A stretch of 48,889 nt of DNA from Rhodothermales bacterium. GTDB taxonomy: Bacteria; Bacteroidota; Rhodothermia; Rhodothermales; UBA10348. Within the stretch, counting starts at the first letter, position 1; the number at the start of each line of letters is the position of its first letter. This document shows positions 1 through 8,954 of this stretch, in pieces. Made by a program: the position numbers and the translations under genes. The notes below the pieces were generated by a model, which made no database searches, was not told where the DNA came from, and worked only from the letters and a program-made list of their open reading frames with translations. The stretch lies in the NCBI GenBank assembly GCA_040221055.1, contig JAVJVN010000012.1, forward strand, positions 1 to 48,889. Direction: 5' to 3'.

Positions 1-141
1 GAGATGGTCATGCCGGGCGACAATACGCAGTTCAAGGTGAAGCTGATTGTGCCTGTTGCCATGGAGCAGGGCCTTCGTTTCGCCATCCGTGAAGGCGGCC
101 GCACCGTCGGTGCCGGCGTCGTCTCCAAAATCCTGGACTGA
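1..141 (+). CDS. tuf: Elongation factor Tu, C-terminal end (partial)
   Basis: The window opens inside this gene; only the last 46 codons and the TGA are present. The reading frame contains [21 protein letters not shown] and a terminal VGAGVVSKI, the conserved beta-barrel domain 3 end of EF-Tu. EF-Tu carries aminoacyl-tRNA to the ribosome as a GTPase in the cytoplasm. rpsJ follows after five bases, so tuf is probably co-transcribed with the S10 operon, the common str-S10 arrangement. The start and GTPase domain lie outside the window. Confidence 0.96.
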   Translation, partial: EMVMPGDNTQFKVKLIVPVAMEQGLRFAIREGGRTVGAGVVSKILD

Positions 142-146
142 TCAAC

Positions 147-458
147 ATGGCTGCAAGTCAAAAAATCCGGATCAAGCTCAAGTCATACGATCATACACTG
201 ATCGACAAGAGCGCCGAAAAGATCATCAAGACGGTCAAGTCGACCGGTGCTGTCGTCAGCGGTCCCATCCCGCTTCCGACGCGCAAGTCGATCTACACGG
301 TTCTGCGGTCTCCTCACGTAAACAAGAAGAGCCGGGAACAGTTTGAAACCCGTAATCACAAGCGACTCATCGACATCCTGTCGACGAGCAGCAAGACGGT
401 CGACGCCCTCATGAAGCTCGAGCTTCCGAGTGGCGTGGACGTTGAAATCAAGGTCTGA
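147..458 (+). CDS. rpsJ: 30S ribosomal protein S10
   Basis: 103 residues, the usual S10 length. The protein has the family pattern [10 protein letters not shown] near the start, [14 protein letters not shown] in the middle (residues about 35-49) and SGVDVEIKV at the end. S10 sits in the head of the small subunit and, as NusE, also joins the antitermination complex with NusB. The gene starts five bases after tuf and ends one base before a lipoprotein gene, so it is the first S10-operon gene here, but the gene after it is not the expected rplC. Confidence 0.97.
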   Translation: MAASQKIRIKLKSYDHTLIDKSAEKIIKTVKSTGAVVSGPIPLPTRKSIYTVLRSPHVNKKSREQFETRNHKRLIDILSTSSKTVDALMKLELPSGVDVEIKV

Positions 459-459
459 T

Positions 460-933
460 ATGGAAAAGATGCTTCGTAAGCTCACTCTCTTCGTTCTGCT
501 CATCGGCTTTGTTGCCGTGACTGCAGGGTGTGACAGCAATGACGACGACGACGCCAGTGTGGTCGTGGGCGCATGGGGCCTGGGTGGTCTCAGTGATGCC
601 TCCGGCGATCGCACGGAAGGTTTCTCGGAAGGGTTCAACAGCGTGGTCATCACGTTCAATGGCGACAACACGATGTCACTGGCCATTGACAGCAAGAATG
701 ACGCCCTGGACCAGAACATTTCCGGTACCTATACCACGAACGAGTCGGCCGAGTCGCTGAGTGCCTCGTTGACGGTGGGCGGCAGCAGCCTTCCGTTGAC
801 TTTCACCTACGAAGAAGTCAACAGCAACTCCCTCCGCCTTACGGCAACGGGCAACACGTCAGTGCTGCTTGGATCCGTATTCCAGACATCCCTGGCCGAT
901 CCGGTGGTTATCACCGTCGTCCGGGTCAATTGA
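460..933 (+). CDS. Small lipoprotein inserted between rpsJ and rplC
   Basis: 157 residues from ATG 460; ATG 469 is a possible alternative. A basic start (MEKMLRKLT), a hydrophobic stretch FVLLIGFVAV and the lipobox VTAGC followed by DSNDDDD mark a type II signal peptide and a lipidated cysteine. The acidic run after the cysteine resembles Bacteroidota lipoproteins. The rest is Ser/Thr/Asn-rich with alternating hydrophobic residues, suggesting a small beta-barrel or beta-sandwich (for example ITFNGDNTMSLAID, GTYTTN), reminiscent of lipocalin-like or META-type lipoproteins. I do not recognise a precise family. ATG lies one base after the rpsJ stop, so it is probably translated from the ribosomal operon message. 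A surface protein in this place is unusual. Confidence 0.8.
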   Translation: MEKMLRKLTLFVLLIGFVAVTAGCDSNDDDDASVVVGAWGLGGLSDASGDRTEGFSEGFNSVVITFNGDNTMSLAIDSKNDALDQNISGTYTTNESAESLSASLTVGGSSLPLTFTYEEVNSNSLRLTATGNTSVLLGSVFQTSLADPVVITVVRVN

Positions 934-959
934 ACGCGAACGTAACGCGCTTACCAATC

Positions 960-979
960 CGGTCGTGGTGACACGGCCG
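960..979 (+). promoter_or_regulatory. Stem-loop with GUGA tetraloop upstream of rplC
   Basis: An 8-bp stem (CGGTCGTG / CACGGCCG, one G-U wobble) closes a GTGA loop of the stable GNRA class. It ends 17 bases before the rplC start, in the gap after the lipoprotein gene. There is no T-run, so it is not a standard terminator. A role as translational control element or transcript-processing site is inference. Confidence 0.4.
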
Positions 980-996
980 AACCAAACAGGATTGCA

Positions 997-1626
997 ATGA
1001 GCAAAGGAATTTTAGGCCGGAAAATCGGCATGAGCAGCTACTTCACGCCTCAGGGGGACCATGTCGCCTGTACCGTGATTGAAGTGGAGCCCAATGTCGT
1101 GACGCAGATCCGGACGGAAGAAAAGGACGGCTACAATGCGGTCCAGTTGGCCATGACGGCCCGCAAGGAAAAGCGGACCTCCTCGGCCATGAAGGGCCAT
1201 TTCGAAGCTGCGGGCACGACGCCCAAGCGCTTTGTATGCGAATTCCGTCCATCGGACATGGAATTGTCCCTCGGCGATGAGGTCACGGCCTCCCAGATTT
1301 TCGTCGAAGGCGAGAAGATTGATGTCACGGGCACATCCAAGGGCAAAGGCTTCCAGGGTGTGGTCAAGCGCCATGGCTTTGCCGGCGTGGGCGATGCCAC
1401 CCATGGTCAGCACAATCGTCAGCGTGCACCCGGTTCCATTGGCGCATCGTCATGGCCGTCGCGCGTGTTCAAAGGGATGCGGATGGCCGGTCGTACCGGG
1501 AATGACCGGGTAACGGTCAAGAACCTGCAGATCATCCGCATTCTCGAAGATCAGAATACAGTTCTCGTCCACGGGGCCGTCCCGGGTGCAAAGAACTCCC
1601 TGATCGAACTCAACAAGAAAAAGTGA
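997..1626 (+). CDS. rplC: 50S ribosomal protein L3
   Basis: 209 residues, the normal length for bacterial L3. The N-terminus GILGRKIGM and the central loop region TGTSKGKGFQGVVKRHGF, then HGQHNRQRAPGSIG and MAGRTGNDRVTVKNL, are hallmark L3 segments; the loop reaches toward the peptidyl transferase centre. The Q in GQHNRQRAPGSIG is the position methylated by PrmB in some bacteria. The gene is preceded by the lipoprotein gene and a small hairpin, and followed by rplD after 14 bases. Confidence 0.97.
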   Translation: MSKGILGRKIGMSSYFTPQGDHVACTVIEVEPNVVTQIRTEEKDGYNAVQLAMTARKEKRTSSAMKGHFEAAGTTPKRFVCEFRPSDMELSLGDEVTASQIFVEGEKIDVTGTSKGKGFQGVVKRHGFAGVGDATHGQHNRQRAPGSIGASSWPSRVFKGMRMAGRTGNDRVTVKNLQIIRILEDQNTVLVHGAVPGAKNSLIELNKKK

Positions 1627-1640
1627 GCCTCGGATAGACG

Positions 1641-2270
1641 ATGAAATTGAAGATTCACAAGCAGGACGGGACTGCGTCGTCCAAGAGCGTCGCGCTGAGC
1701 GAGGCTGTGTTCGGTGTTGAGCCGAACGACCACGCCATCTGGCTGGATGTCCGCCGTATCCAGACGAATGCCCGCCAGGGTACCGCCAAGTCCAAGGAGA
1801 AGAGCGAAGTTGCCGGAAGTACGCGCAAGCTCTATCGCCAGAAGGGCACCGGTAACGCCCGTGCGGGATCGGCCAAGTCACCTGTGCGCAAGTCGGGAGG
1901 TACCATGTTCGGTCCTCGCCCGCGCGTGCACGGCATAAAGGTCAACAAGAAGACGCAGAAGGTGGCACGTCGCAGTGCGCTCACCTACAAAGCGCGGGAA
2001 GAAGCCGTCCGGTTGATCGAAGACTTTTCCTTCGATGCGCCGAGCAGCAAGGCCCTGTCGTCCATCCTTAAGGCTCTCGAGCTGAACGGACGGAGCGTAC
2101 TGGTCCTGACGGGCGATCACTCGCCGGCCATTGCGCGCTCCGGACACAATGTGCCCAAGGTGACCGTGCGGGCTGTCCGTGACGTCTCGACGCTGGATGT
2201 CATGGCGGCACAGGTCGTGCTCATGCAGGCAAGTGCGCTTGAATCACTCGAAAAGCAGCTCGGACAGTAA
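1641..2270 (+). CDS. rplD: 50S ribosomal protein L4
   Basis: 209 residues. The long loop that lines the exit tunnel is visible: STRKLYRQKGTGNARAGSAKSP at about residues 58-79, then GGTMFGPRPR. The C-terminal half (VLVLTGDH, NVPKVTVRAVRDVSTLDVM) matches the L4 globular domain. In Gammaproteobacteria L4 represses its own operon; nothing here shows whether that holds. rplW follows after one base. Confidence 0.96.
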   Translation: MKLKIHKQDGTASSKSVALSEAVFGVEPNDHAIWLDVRRIQTNARQGTAKSKEKSEVAGSTRKLYRQKGTGNARAGSAKSPVRKSGGTMFGPRPRVHGIKVNKKTQKVARRSALTYKAREEAVRLIEDFSFDAPSSKALSSILKALELNGRSVLVLTGDHSPAIARSGHNVPKVTVRAVRDVSTLDVMAAQVVLMQASALESLEKQLGQ

Positions 2271-2271
2271 C

Positions 2272-2571
2272 ATGAGCAACTCCATTCTCATTCAGCCTCT
2301 GGTAACAGAGAAGCTTACGGCCCTCATGGAAGAGGGACACTTTGCCTTTGAAGTCGCGAAATCGGCGAACAAGGTGGAAATCCGTAAGGCCATCGAGACG
2401 CGTTACCCGGGCGTCAAGGTCAAAGAAGTGCGCACCATGATCGTTCGCGGCAAGCGCCGCGCGCAGATGACGAAGCGTGGGCGAATTGAAGGTCGTCGGG
2501 CTGCCTACAAGAAGGCACTCGTTACGCTCCTTCCTGACAGTGAACAGATCGATTTCTTCGAGGAAGTATAG
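2272..2571 (+). CDS. rplW: 50S ribosomal protein L23
   Basis: 99 residues from ATG 2272, one base after the rplD stop; an upstream in-frame start would overlap rplD and add unrelated sequence. The start SNSILIQPLVTEKLTALME and the block VEIRKAIETRYPGVKVKEVRT are typical of L23, followed by the basic loop RGKRRAQMTKRGRIEG. L23 lies at the tunnel exit, where trigger factor and SRP dock. Confidence 0.96.
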   Translation: MSNSILIQPLVTEKLTALMEEGHFAFEVAKSANKVEIRKAIETRYPGVKVKEVRTMIVRGKRRAQMTKRGRIEGRRAAYKKALVTLLPDSEQIDFFEEV

Positions 2572-2598
2572 GGCTGAACGCCCGGACTGGAATCCATC

Positions 2599-3426
2599 AT
2601 GGCAATCAAGAAACTCAAGCCCAATACTCCGGCACAGCGCCAGCGCTCGGTATCGGCGTTCGAGACGATTACAAAGTCTGAACCCGAGAAGAGCCTGTTG
2701 TCGCCGCTGAAGAAGAAGGGTGGACGCAACAACAACGGCCGCATCACGGTCCGCCACCAGGGTGGTGGGCACAAGCGCCGGTACCGCATCATCGATTTCA
2801 AGCGCAACAAGATCGGCATTCCCGCCCGTGTTGCCAGCATTGAATACGATCCCAACCGGACGGCGCGTATTGCCCTTCTGGTCTATGCGGACGGCGAAAA
2901 GCGGTACATCATTGCTCCGAACGAGATCACTGTGGGCATGACGCTTCACAATGGTCCGGATTCACCTCCGGAGGCCGGCAACTGCCTGCCCCTCGCGAAG
3001 ATTCCGGTCGGCTCGTTCGTTCACGCGATCGAAATGCGTCCCGGGAAGGGTGCTCAGATGGCCCGGTCCGCCGGCACCTTTGCACAGCTCACGGCTCGCG
3101 AAGGGAAGTACGCCAATCTCAAGCTGCCCTCTGGCGAGACGCGTATGGTACCGGTTGTCTGCATGGCCACGATCGGCACAACCAGCAACCCGGACCATAT
3201 GAACATCGAGTTGGGCAAGGCCGGACGCAGCCGCTGGCTGGGCATCCGTCCGAAGACCCGCGGTGTTGCCATGAACCCGGTTGATCACCCCATGGGTGGT
3301 GGTGAAGGCAAGGCTTCTGGTGGACATCCTCGTTCTCCCTCGGGCGTCCCTGCGAAGGGTTTCAAGACGCGCAAGAAGAAGAATTCCTCTGACAAGTACA
3401 TCGTACGCAGTCGCAAACGTAAGTAA
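2599..3426 (+). CDS. rplB: 50S ribosomal protein L2
   Basis: 275 residues, standard for L2. Seen in order: [18 protein letters not shown], the [20 protein letters not shown] block (about residues 40-60), the OB-fold region and the C-terminal [16 protein letters not shown] (about residues 216-231) with the conserved histidine close to the peptidyl transferase centre, then a basic tail. The gene sits 27 bases after rplW and two bases before rpsS. Confidence 0.98.
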   Translation: MAIKKLKPNTPAQRQRSVSAFETITKSEPEKSLLSPLKKKGGRNNNGRITVRHQGGGHKRRYRIIDFKRNKIGIPARVASIEYDPNRTARIALLVYADGEKRYIIAPNEITVGMTLHNGPDSPPEAGNCLPLAKIPVGSFVHAIEMRPGKGAQMARSAGTFAQLTAREGKYANLKLPSGETRMVPVVCMATIGTTSNPDHMNIELGKAGRSRWLGIRPKTRGVAMNPVDHPMGGGEGKASGGHPRSPSGVPAKGFKTRKKKNSSDKYIVRSRKRK

Positions 3427-3428
3427 GT

Positions 3429-3713
3429 ATGGCTCGGTCACTCAAAAAAGGCCCCTTCATCCACTTCAAACTCCAGGAGAAGGTGGATGAACTGAACAGC
3501 TCCGGCAAGAAGAAAGTCGTCAAGACCTGGTCGCGGGCGTCGATGATCACTCCGGAGTTTGTTGGGCACACGTTCGCCGTGCACAACGGCAAGCAGTTCA
3601 TTCCGGTGTATATCACCGAAAACATGGTGGGTCATCGTCTCGGGGAATTCTCTCCGACGCGCGCCTATCGCAGCCATGCTGGTACATCCAAGGACCGCAA
3701 GGGCAAGAAGTAA
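3429..3713 (+). CDS. rpsS: 30S ribosomal protein S19
   Basis: 94 residues. [55 protein letters not shown] and SPTRAYRSH in order give an unambiguous S19, a head protein contacting S13 and the A-site region. It begins two bases after rplB and is followed by rplV after 25 bases. Confidence 0.98.
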   Translation: MARSLKKGPFIHFKLQEKVDELNSSGKKKVVKTWSRASMITPEFVGHTFAVHNGKQFIPVYITENMVGHRLGEFSPTRAYRSHAGTSKDRKGKK

Positions 3714-3738
3714 ACCGACGGTCTAATCATCCGAGACA

Positions 3739-4110
3739 ATGGAATCCAGAGCAGTACGTAAACACATCCGGAGCTCAGCCAAGAAGATGCGGCCGGTCGT
3801 CAATGTGGTCCGTGGACAGAGTGTCCCGGCAGCGCTTGATGCACTGAGCTTTCTCCCGCAGAAAGTGACGTCCATCGTCCGGCTTACCATCCTTTCTGCC
3901 GTCCATAATCTTATGGACCAGAACAAGGAAGAGCGGGTCGATGAGCAAGAGCTCGTGATCAGTGAGATCCGCGTGGACCAGGGGCCGGCATTCAAGCGGT
4001 TCCGTCCTGTCTCCCGTGGTCGGGCGCATCCGATCCTGAAGCGAACGTGTCATCTCACGGTTGTCGTCTCGAACCCGGCTGCGGTCGCGGTTGCCGACGA
4101 GGAAGCCTAA
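3739..4110 (+). CDS. rplV: 50S ribosomal protein L22
   Basis: 123 residues, normal length. The start [26 protein letters not shown] and the C-terminal hairpin [29 protein letters not shown] are diagnostic; the hairpin loop lines the exit tunnel where macrolides bind. The start ATG at 3739 matches the family N-terminus. rpsC follows 14 bases later. Confidence 0.97.
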   Translation: MESRAVRKHIRSSAKKMRPVVNVVRGQSVPAALDALSFLPQKVTSIVRLTILSAVHNLMDQNKEERVDEQELVISEIRVDQGPAFKRFRPVSRGRAHPILKRTCHLTVVVSNPAAVAVADEEA

Positions 4111-4124
4111 ACGAATACAATAGA

Positions 4125-4895
4125 ATGGGTCAGAAAACACATCCGATCGGTTTCCGCCTGGGCATCATCCGGGGCTGGGATTCCAACTGGTACGCAGGCA
4201 AGGACTTTGCCGAGAAGCTGGTTGAGGACGAGGAAATCCGCAACTATCTCGCCGCACGTCTGAAGCGTGCCGGTCTGAGCCGTGTCGTCATCGAGCGGAC
4301 GCCCAAGCGCGTCATCCTGACGTTGCACACGAGCCGTCCCGGCGTTGTCATCGGTCGCGGTGGAGCCGAGGTGGAGAAGCTTCGCGAAGAGATCAAGAAG
4401 CTTACCAACAAGGACATCCAGATCAACATCAACGAGATCAAGCGCCCCGAATTGGACGCCAGTCTGGTTGCGCAGAACATTGCCCAGCAGCTTGAAGGAC
4501 GTGTGTCCTTCCGCCGTGCAATGAAGCAGACCATCACGGCTGCCATGCGGATGGGTGCAGAAGGCATCCGTATCCGGGTCGGTGGACGCCTTGGTGGCGC
4601 TGAAATGGGTCGCACCGAGCAGTATCTCGAGGGACGCGTGCCGCTGCACACCATCCGTGCGGATATAGACTACTCGGAGGCCACAGCCTATACCATTTAC
4701 GGCACGACGGGTGTGAAGGTGTGGATTTACCGGGGTGAGATCCTCGGCAAGCCGGACCTCAGCCCGAATGTGCAGGCCCAGCGCCAGCAGCTGCAGCAGA
4801 TGGAGCCCGAGCGGCGTCGTGGAGGACGCGGTCGGAGGGACCGTCGCGATGGCGAGCGGGATGCCGGTCGCGGTGGACGGGGCGGCAAACGATAA
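4125..4895 (+). CDS. rpsC: 30S ribosomal protein S3
   Basis: 256 residues from ATG 4125 ([13 protein letters not shown]), the universal S3 start; an upstream in-frame start would run into rplV. The KH domain motif [12 protein letters not shown] is at about residues 75-86, and [16 protein letters not shown] and [24 protein letters not shown] follow. After residue about 215 comes a Gln- and then Arg/Gly-rich tail ([21 protein letters not shown]) typical of extended S3 proteins. S3 forms part of the mRNA entry channel and helicase site. Confidence 0.97.
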   Translation: MGQKTHPIGFRLGIIRGWDSNWYAGKDFAEKLVEDEEIRNYLAARLKRAGLSRVVIERTPKRVILTLHTSRPGVVIGRGGAEVEKLREEIKKLTNKDIQININEIKRPELDASLVAQNIAQQLEGRVSFRRAMKQTITAAMRMGAEGIRIRVGGRLGGAEMGRTEQYLEGRVPLHTIRADIDYSEATAYTIYGTTGVKVWIYRGEILGKPDLSPNVQAQRQQLQQMEPERRRGGRGRRDRRDGERDAGRGGRGGKR

Positions 4896-4919
4896 TATTC
4901 GATTCAGAGAGGTAGCATC

Positions 4920-5342
4920 ATGTTAATGCCAAAGCGCGTCAAGCGCCGCAAAGTCCATAAGGGAAGGATCAAGGGTAACGCCCAGCGCGGAACGCGTGTG
5001 GACTTCGGGGATTTCGGGATCAAAGCTCTTGAAATCGGTCGACTTACCAGCCGCCAGATTGAAGCCGCACGTATTTCCATGACGCGCCACATGAAGCGTC
5101 AGGGTAAGGTCTGGATCCGCATTTTCCCGGACAAACCCATCACCAAGAAGCCTGCTGAGACCCGAATGGGTAAAGGCAAGGGCTCACCCGAATATTGGGT
5201 AGCCGTGGTTCGTCCGGGCAGGATCCTGTTCGAGGTCGGCGGTGGCATCCAGTGGGATCTGGCCTCCGAGGCCATGCGGCGTGCCCAGCAGAAGCTTCCC
5301 ATCAAGACGAAACAGGTCATCCGACCTGACTATACAGCCTGA
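4920..5342 (+). CDS. rplP: 50S ribosomal protein L16
   Basis: 140 residues. The start is set at ATG 4920 because an AGAGAGG purine tract lies about seven bases upstream and L16 proteins usually begin MLxPKR; ATG 4926 is less likely. Core segments include [72 protein letters not shown] in pieces along residues 25-105. L16 helps position tRNA in the A site. rpmC follows after eight bases. Confidence 0.97.
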   Translation: MLMPKRVKRRKVHKGRIKGNAQRGTRVDFGDFGIKALEIGRLTSRQIEAARISMTRHMKRQGKVWIRIFPDKPITKKPAETRMGKGKGSPEYWVAVVRPGRILFEVGGGIQWDLASEAMRRAQQKLPIKTKQVIRPDYTA

Positions 5343-5350
5343 GGACGGTC

Positions 5351-5545
5351 ATGAAGGCAAAGGAAATACGCGAAATGTCAACGGAGGAGATCGCAACGCG
5401 CATCCAGGAGGAGCAGGCGGCCTACGGCCAGATGCACTTCCAGCATGCGATCGCCGATCTTCAGAATCCCATGCAGATTCGCCAGAAAAGAAGACTCATT
5501 GCACAGCTCCACACCATTCTGCGTGAGCGGACTGCTGCATCCTGA
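5351..5545 (+). CDS. rpmC: 50S ribosomal protein L29
   Basis: 64 residues, an all-helical L29: MKAKEIREMSTEEI at the start, then QMHFQHAIADLQNPMQIRQKRRLIAQLHTILRER, the conserved second half. L29 lies next to L23 at the tunnel exit. It is followed by a 64-base gap holding a stem-loop before rpsQ, longer than most gaps in this operon. Confidence 0.94.
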   Translation: MKAKEIREMSTEEIATRIQEEQAAYGQMHFQHAIADLQNPMQIRQKRRLIAQLHTILRERTAAS

Positions 5546-5566
5546 CAGGAATCAATAAACAGGTAG

Positions 5567-5596
5567 TTGGTGGGGAAACGGTAAACGGCCCACCAA
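5567..5596 (+). promoter_or_regulatory. Stem-loop in the rpmC-rpsQ gap
   Basis: Perfect 8-bp arms TTGGTGGG (5567-5574) and CCCACCAA (5589-5596) enclose a 14-base loop in which AAACGG occurs twice. It lies 13 bases before the rpsQ start and has no T-run. It could be a protein-binding leader or processing element; the function is not known. Confidence 0.4.
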
Positions 5597-5609
5597 GCCG
5601 GAAAAACGA

Positions 5610-5876
5610 ATGGAAACGACAACACAGAGAAACGCCCGTAAGGAAAGGGTTGGCGTTGTGGTGAGCGACAAGATGGACAAGTCCATCACGGTAGCCATCG
5701 AACGCCGGATGAAGCATCCGATCTACGGCAAGTTCGTCAAGAAGACGTCGAAGATCATGGCTCATGACGAAGAGAACACCGCCGGAACCGGCGATACCGT
5801 TCGAGTCATGGAGACGCGTCCGCTCAGCAAGAACAAGCGTTGGAGACTCGTCGAAATCGTCGAGCGGGCCAAGTAA
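5610..5876 (+). CDS. rpsQ: 30S ribosomal protein S17
   Basis: 88 residues, OB-fold S17. Seen: [45 protein letters not shown] in pieces along residues 10-55, then [23 protein letters not shown]. The motif KMDKTI/KMDKSI and the HPxYGKFV segment are diagnostic. S17 binds the lower body of 16S rRNA early in assembly. The 64-base upstream gap contains an 8-bp stem-loop that could affect its translation. Confidence 0.97.
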   Translation: METTTQRNARKERVGVVVSDKMDKSITVAIERRMKHPIYGKFVKKTSKIMAHDEENTAGTGDTVRVMETRPLSKNKRWRLVEIVERAK

Positions 5877-5906
5877 GACCACCAACCCAATCCAAGTGCC
5901 AAAGAA

Positions 5907-6275
5907 ATGATTCAGCAGGAATCCAGACTCAAAGTCGCGGACAACAGCGGAGCCAAGGAAGTGCTTTGCATCCGCGTTCTTGGTGGCAGCGGACGTCGTT
6001 ACGCCCGTATCGGTGACCAGATTGTCGTCTCCGTGAAGTCAGCCATTCCGGGCGGAAACGTCAAGAAAGGTGATGTCTCGAAGGCGGTCATCGTTCGTAC
6101 CAAGAAAGAATATCGCCGCCCTGACGGGACATACATCCGCTTCGACGAGAACGCGGCTGTATTGCTCAACGCCCAGGGCGAACCTCGTGGAACACGCATT
6201 TTCGGCCCGGTAGCGCGCGAGCTTCGTGAGCGCCAGTACATGCGCATTGTTTCCCTCGCACCCGAAGTATTGTAA
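5907..6275 (+). CDS. rplN: 50S ribosomal protein L14
   Basis: 122 residues, the standard L14 length. [37 protein letters not shown] in pieces at the N-terminus, then [20 protein letters not shown] and the terminal [11 protein letters not shown] are classic. L14 forms an intersubunit bridge and is the docking site of the silencing factor RsfS. It follows rpsQ by 30 bases and precedes rplX by 12. Confidence 0.98.
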   Translation: MIQQESRLKVADNSGAKEVLCIRVLGGSGRRYARIGDQIVVSVKSAIPGGNVKKGDVSKAVIVRTKKEYRRPDGTYIRFDENAAVLLNAQGEPRGTRIFGPVARELRERQYMRIVSLAPEVL

Positions 6276-6287
6276 ACCCCAGACGTC

Positions 6288-6644
6288 ATGCCACGGACGA
6301 AGAACAAGCAGAACAAGCTCCATATCCGTAAAGGGGATATCATTCGTGTGCTGTCCGGTAATGATCGCGGCAAGGAAGGAAAAATCCTCCGCGTATTTCC
6401 GGAAAAGCATCGTGTGATTGTCGAGGGTGTGAATGTGCGCATCCGCCATACCCGCCCGAACCAGATGTATCCCCAAGGTGGACGCATTGAGCAGGAGATG
6501 CCCATCCATGCATCGAATGTCATGCCCCTTGACGGGAACGGCGAGCCCACGCGGATTGGTCGCAAGAAGATCGAGGATCCTGAAACCGGCCGCGGCCGCT
6601 GGGTCCGTTATGCAAAGACGACCGGCGAGGAGCTGGACAGCTAA
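6288..6644 (+). CDS. rplX: 50S ribosomal protein L24
   Basis: 118 residues, slightly longer than the E. coli protein. The KOW motif is clear in [23 protein letters not shown] (residues about 11-33), followed by [15 protein letters not shown] and a C-terminal region with [21 protein letters not shown]24 is an early assembly initiator of the large subunit. rplE follows after 14 bases. Confidence 0.97.
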   Translation: MPRTKNKQNKLHIRKGDIIRVLSGNDRGKEGKILRVFPEKHRVIVEGVNVRIRHTRPNQMYPQGGRIEQEMPIHASNVMPLDGNGEPTRIGRKKIEDPETGRGRWVRYAKTTGEELDS

Positions 6645-6658
6645 AATATTGGAATCCC

Positions 6659-7234
6659 ATGGACGGTTACGTACCTAGACTCAAACAACACTACCGGGGC
6701 GAGATCATCGGCTCCATGACGAAGCAATTCGGCTATGAGAATCCGATGCAGGTTCCGAAGCTGGTGAAGATTGCCATCAACAAAGGTGTTGGTGAAGCGT
6801 CCCTGAACAAGAAGATCCTGGACGATGCGATCGAGGAGATCCGCACCATCACCGGGCAGCAGCCGACGGTCCGCATGGCCCGCAAGGCCGTGTCGAACTT
6901 CAAGCTTCGTGAAGGGATGGCCATCGGGGCAGCGGTTACCCTCCGGGGTGATCGGATGTACGAATTCCTGGATCGGTTGGTCACGCTGGCGCTGCCACGT
7001 GTTCGCGACTTCCGGGGTATCCCGGACAAGAGCTTCGATGGCCGTGGCAACTACACGCTCGGCATCAAGGAGCAGATCATTTTCCCGGAAATCAACGTGG
7101 ACAAGACGGACCGGATTTCCGGTCTGGATGTGACCTTCGTTACCACCGCTGAAACCGACGAGGAGGCTTTTGCCCTCTTGAAGGCTTTCGGTATGCCCTT
7201 CATCCGGCGCGGCGAAGAAGCAGAAGCTGTTTAA
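6659..7234 (+). CDS. rplE: 50S ribosomal protein L5
   Basis: 191 residues. [31 protein letters not shown], the central [32 protein letters not shown] (in pieces, residues about 65-97) and [15 protein letters not shown] are L5 hallmarks. L5 binds 5S rRNA and forms the B1b bridge to S13. The ATG at 6659 gives [12 protein letters not shown], a reasonable start; 6716 is too far in. rpsN follows after 15 bases. Confidence 0.97.
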   Translation: MDGYVPRLKQHYRGEIIGSMTKQFGYENPMQVPKLVKIAINKGVGEASLNKKILDDAIEEIRTITGQQPTVRMARKAVSNFKLREGMAIGAAVTLRGDRMYEFLDRLVTLALPRVRDFRGIPDKSFDGRGNYTLGIKEQIIFPEINVDKTDRISGLDVTFVTTAETDEEAFALLKAFGMPFIRRGEEAEAV

Positions 7235-7249
7235 GAACACACAAACATC

Positions 7250-7519
7250 ATGGCAAAGAAAAGTTGGATAGCCCGCGAGAAGAAGCGCGAACGCATGGTC
7301 GCCCAGTACGCCGATCGGCGTAAGGCGCTCAAGAAGGCGCTGGACTCTGAGGGATTGCAGAAGCTGCCCAGGGATGCTAGCCCGGTCCGTATGCGGAACC
7401 GGTGCAAGCTGACCGGTCGGTCGCGCGGCTACATCCGTCGCTTCGGATTGAGCCGGATTGCTTTCCGGGAAATGGCACTGGCGGGTCTCATCCCCGGTGT
7501 CCGTAAATCAAGCTGGTAG
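7250..7519 (+). CDS. rpsN: 30S ribosomal protein S14, zinc-independent form
   Basis: 89 residues. [17 protein letters not shown] at the start and [39 protein letters not shown] at the end are S14. Only one cysteine is present (in NRCKLTG); the CxxC pairs of the short zinc-binding form are missing, and the length matches the C-minus class. The position inside the spc operon suggests that this is the main S14 and not a zinc-starvation paralogue. Confidence 0.97.
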   Translation: MAKKSWIAREKKRERMVAQYADRRKALKKALDSEGLQKLPRDASPVRMRNRCKLTGRSRGYIRRFGLSRIAFREMALAGLIPGVRKSSW

Positions 7520-7588
7520 GAACCTCCTGCCGCTTCGTTCACGTGGTCAAGCGCTACGGCGAACTGACCGCAACACGAGACAAGAAAA

Positions 7589-7987
7589 ATGAACGTAGTT
7601 GATCCAGTTGCAGACATGCTGACGCGTATAAGAAACGCACAGCAAGCCTCGCATCGACATGTGGATATTCCTGCTTCCAAGTTGAAGCGTGCCGTAACCC
7701 AGATCCTTCTGGACAAGGGGTACATCCGTCGCTACATCGACATCGATGATGACAAGCAGGGACTTATCCGCATCTACCTCAAGTACAGCAAGAAGGGTAC
7801 TCCGGTTATCCAGAACCTGAAACGGGTTTCCACGCCCGGTTTGCGTACGTACGTCAATGCTGACGATCTGCCCCGCGTGCGGAACGGTCTGGGTATTGCC
7901 ATCATTTCCACATCCCGTGGCGTGATGACCGACAAGGAAGCCCGTCTCCACCACATTGGTGGGGAAGTGTTGGCCTACGTCTACTAG
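7589..7987 (+). CDS. rpsH: 30S ribosomal protein S8
   Basis: 132 residues, the usual length. [20 protein letters not shown] at the N-terminus and the C-terminal [37 protein letters not shown] with a final GGEVLAYVY are diagnostic. S8 organises the central domain of 16S rRNA and in E. coli represses the spc operon. It is preceded by a 69-base gap in which I see only a weak inverted repeat. Confidence 0.97.
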   Translation: MNVVDPVADMLTRIRNAQQASHRHVDIPASKLKRAVTQILLDKGYIRRYIDIDDDKQGLIRIYLKYSKKGTPVIQNLKRVSTPGLRTYVNADDLPRVRNGLGIAIISTSRGVMTDKEARLHHIGGEVLAYVY

Positions 7988-8014
7988 GATTTTTAAAACG
8001 AAGCGAGTGTAACA

Positions 8015-8569
8015 ATGTCACGAGTGGGAAAAGCTCCGATTGCGGTCAGCAGCCAGGTAAAGGTTGACGTCGCGTCGAACAACGTTGTGACGGTCAAGGG
8101 ACCCAAGGGCGAAATGACGCTCCAGGTGGACCCGGACCTTTCGTTGGCCCTCGAAAACGGGGAACTCACGGTCACACGCCCGACGGAGCAGAAGCGTCAC
8201 AAGGCCATGCATGGCCTGTACCGGTCGCTCCTGGACAACATGGTCACCGGTGTCACCACCGGTTACAAGAAGGAACTCGAGGTAATCGGGGTCGGCTTCC
8301 GTGCCGCCGTACAGAACGGCGTGCTGGAATTGGCCCTTGGCTTCTCGCATCCCATTTACTTCCTGCCGCCGGACGGTATCTCGATTGATGTCGATACCAA
8401 GCGCGGAAAGAACACCATCATCATCATTGAGGGCATAGACAAGCAGATGGTCGGTCAGGTCGCTGCGAAAATCCGTGCCCTGCGTCCGCCAGAGCCCTAC
8501 AAGGGCAAGGGTGTTCGCTACACGGATGAGTTTGTCCGTCGCAAGGCCGGCAAGACTGCTGCCCGATAA
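8015..8569 (+). CDS. rplF: 50S ribosomal protein L6
   Basis: 184 residues with the two tandem L6 repeats: [28 protein letters not shown] and [32 protein letters not shown] (in pieces), then the C-terminal domain with [31 protein letters not shown]6 lies near the sarcin-ricin loop and factor-binding site. The next gene, rplR, starts 17 bases downstream. Confidence 0.97.
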   Translation: MSRVGKAPIAVSSQVKVDVASNNVVTVKGPKGEMTLQVDPDLSLALENGELTVTRPTEQKRHKAMHGLYRSLLDNMVTGVTTGYKKELEVIGVGFRAAVQNGVLELALGFSHPIYFLPPDGISIDVDTKRGKNTIIIIEGIDKQMVGQVAAKIRALRPPEPYKGKGVRYTDEFVRRKAGKTAAR

Positions 8570-8586
8570 CCCCGATTTCAACGATC

Positions 8587-8934
8587 ATGGCACACAAGAA
8601 GAACGAACAGCGCGCCCGCGTAAAACGCGGTATTCGCAAAAAGGTGACCGGAACGGGCGTGCGCCCACGTCTTTCCGTGTTCCGCTCGAATCGGCACATC
8701 TATGCCCAGCTCATTGACGATTCGAATGGCGTGACCCTTGCTGCGGCATCGAGCCAGACGGCTGGTGCAGAAGGCAAGCCGGTGGACGTCAGTCGCGCCG
8801 TCGGGAAGAAGTTGGCCGAGTTGGCCAAGGCATCCGGTGTCGATGGCGCCGTATTCGATCGTAACGGCTACCGTTACCACGGCCGCGTCAAGGCGCTCGC
8901 CGAGGGTGCGCGCGAGGCCGGTCTCGAGTTTTAA
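8587..8934 (+). CDS. rplR: 50S ribosomal protein L18
   Basis: 115 residues. [37 protein letters not shown] in pieces along residues 8-45, then [45 protein letters not shown] at the C-terminus: a complete L18, which binds 5S rRNA together with L5. Gap of 20 bases to rpsE. Confidence 0.97.
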   Translation: MAHKKNEQRARVKRGIRKKVTGTGVRPRLSVFRSNRHIYAQLIDDSNGVTLAAASSQTAGAEGKPVDVSRAVGKKLAELAKASGVDGAVFDRNGYRYHGRVKALAEGAREAGLEF

Positions 8935-8954
8935 CCATATTCAACGGCTTTATA

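Noticed and set aside
7520-7588. Possible regulatory stem in the rpsN-rpsH gap
   Set aside because: CGCTT / AAGCG pairing is short and interrupted; no stable structure stands out.
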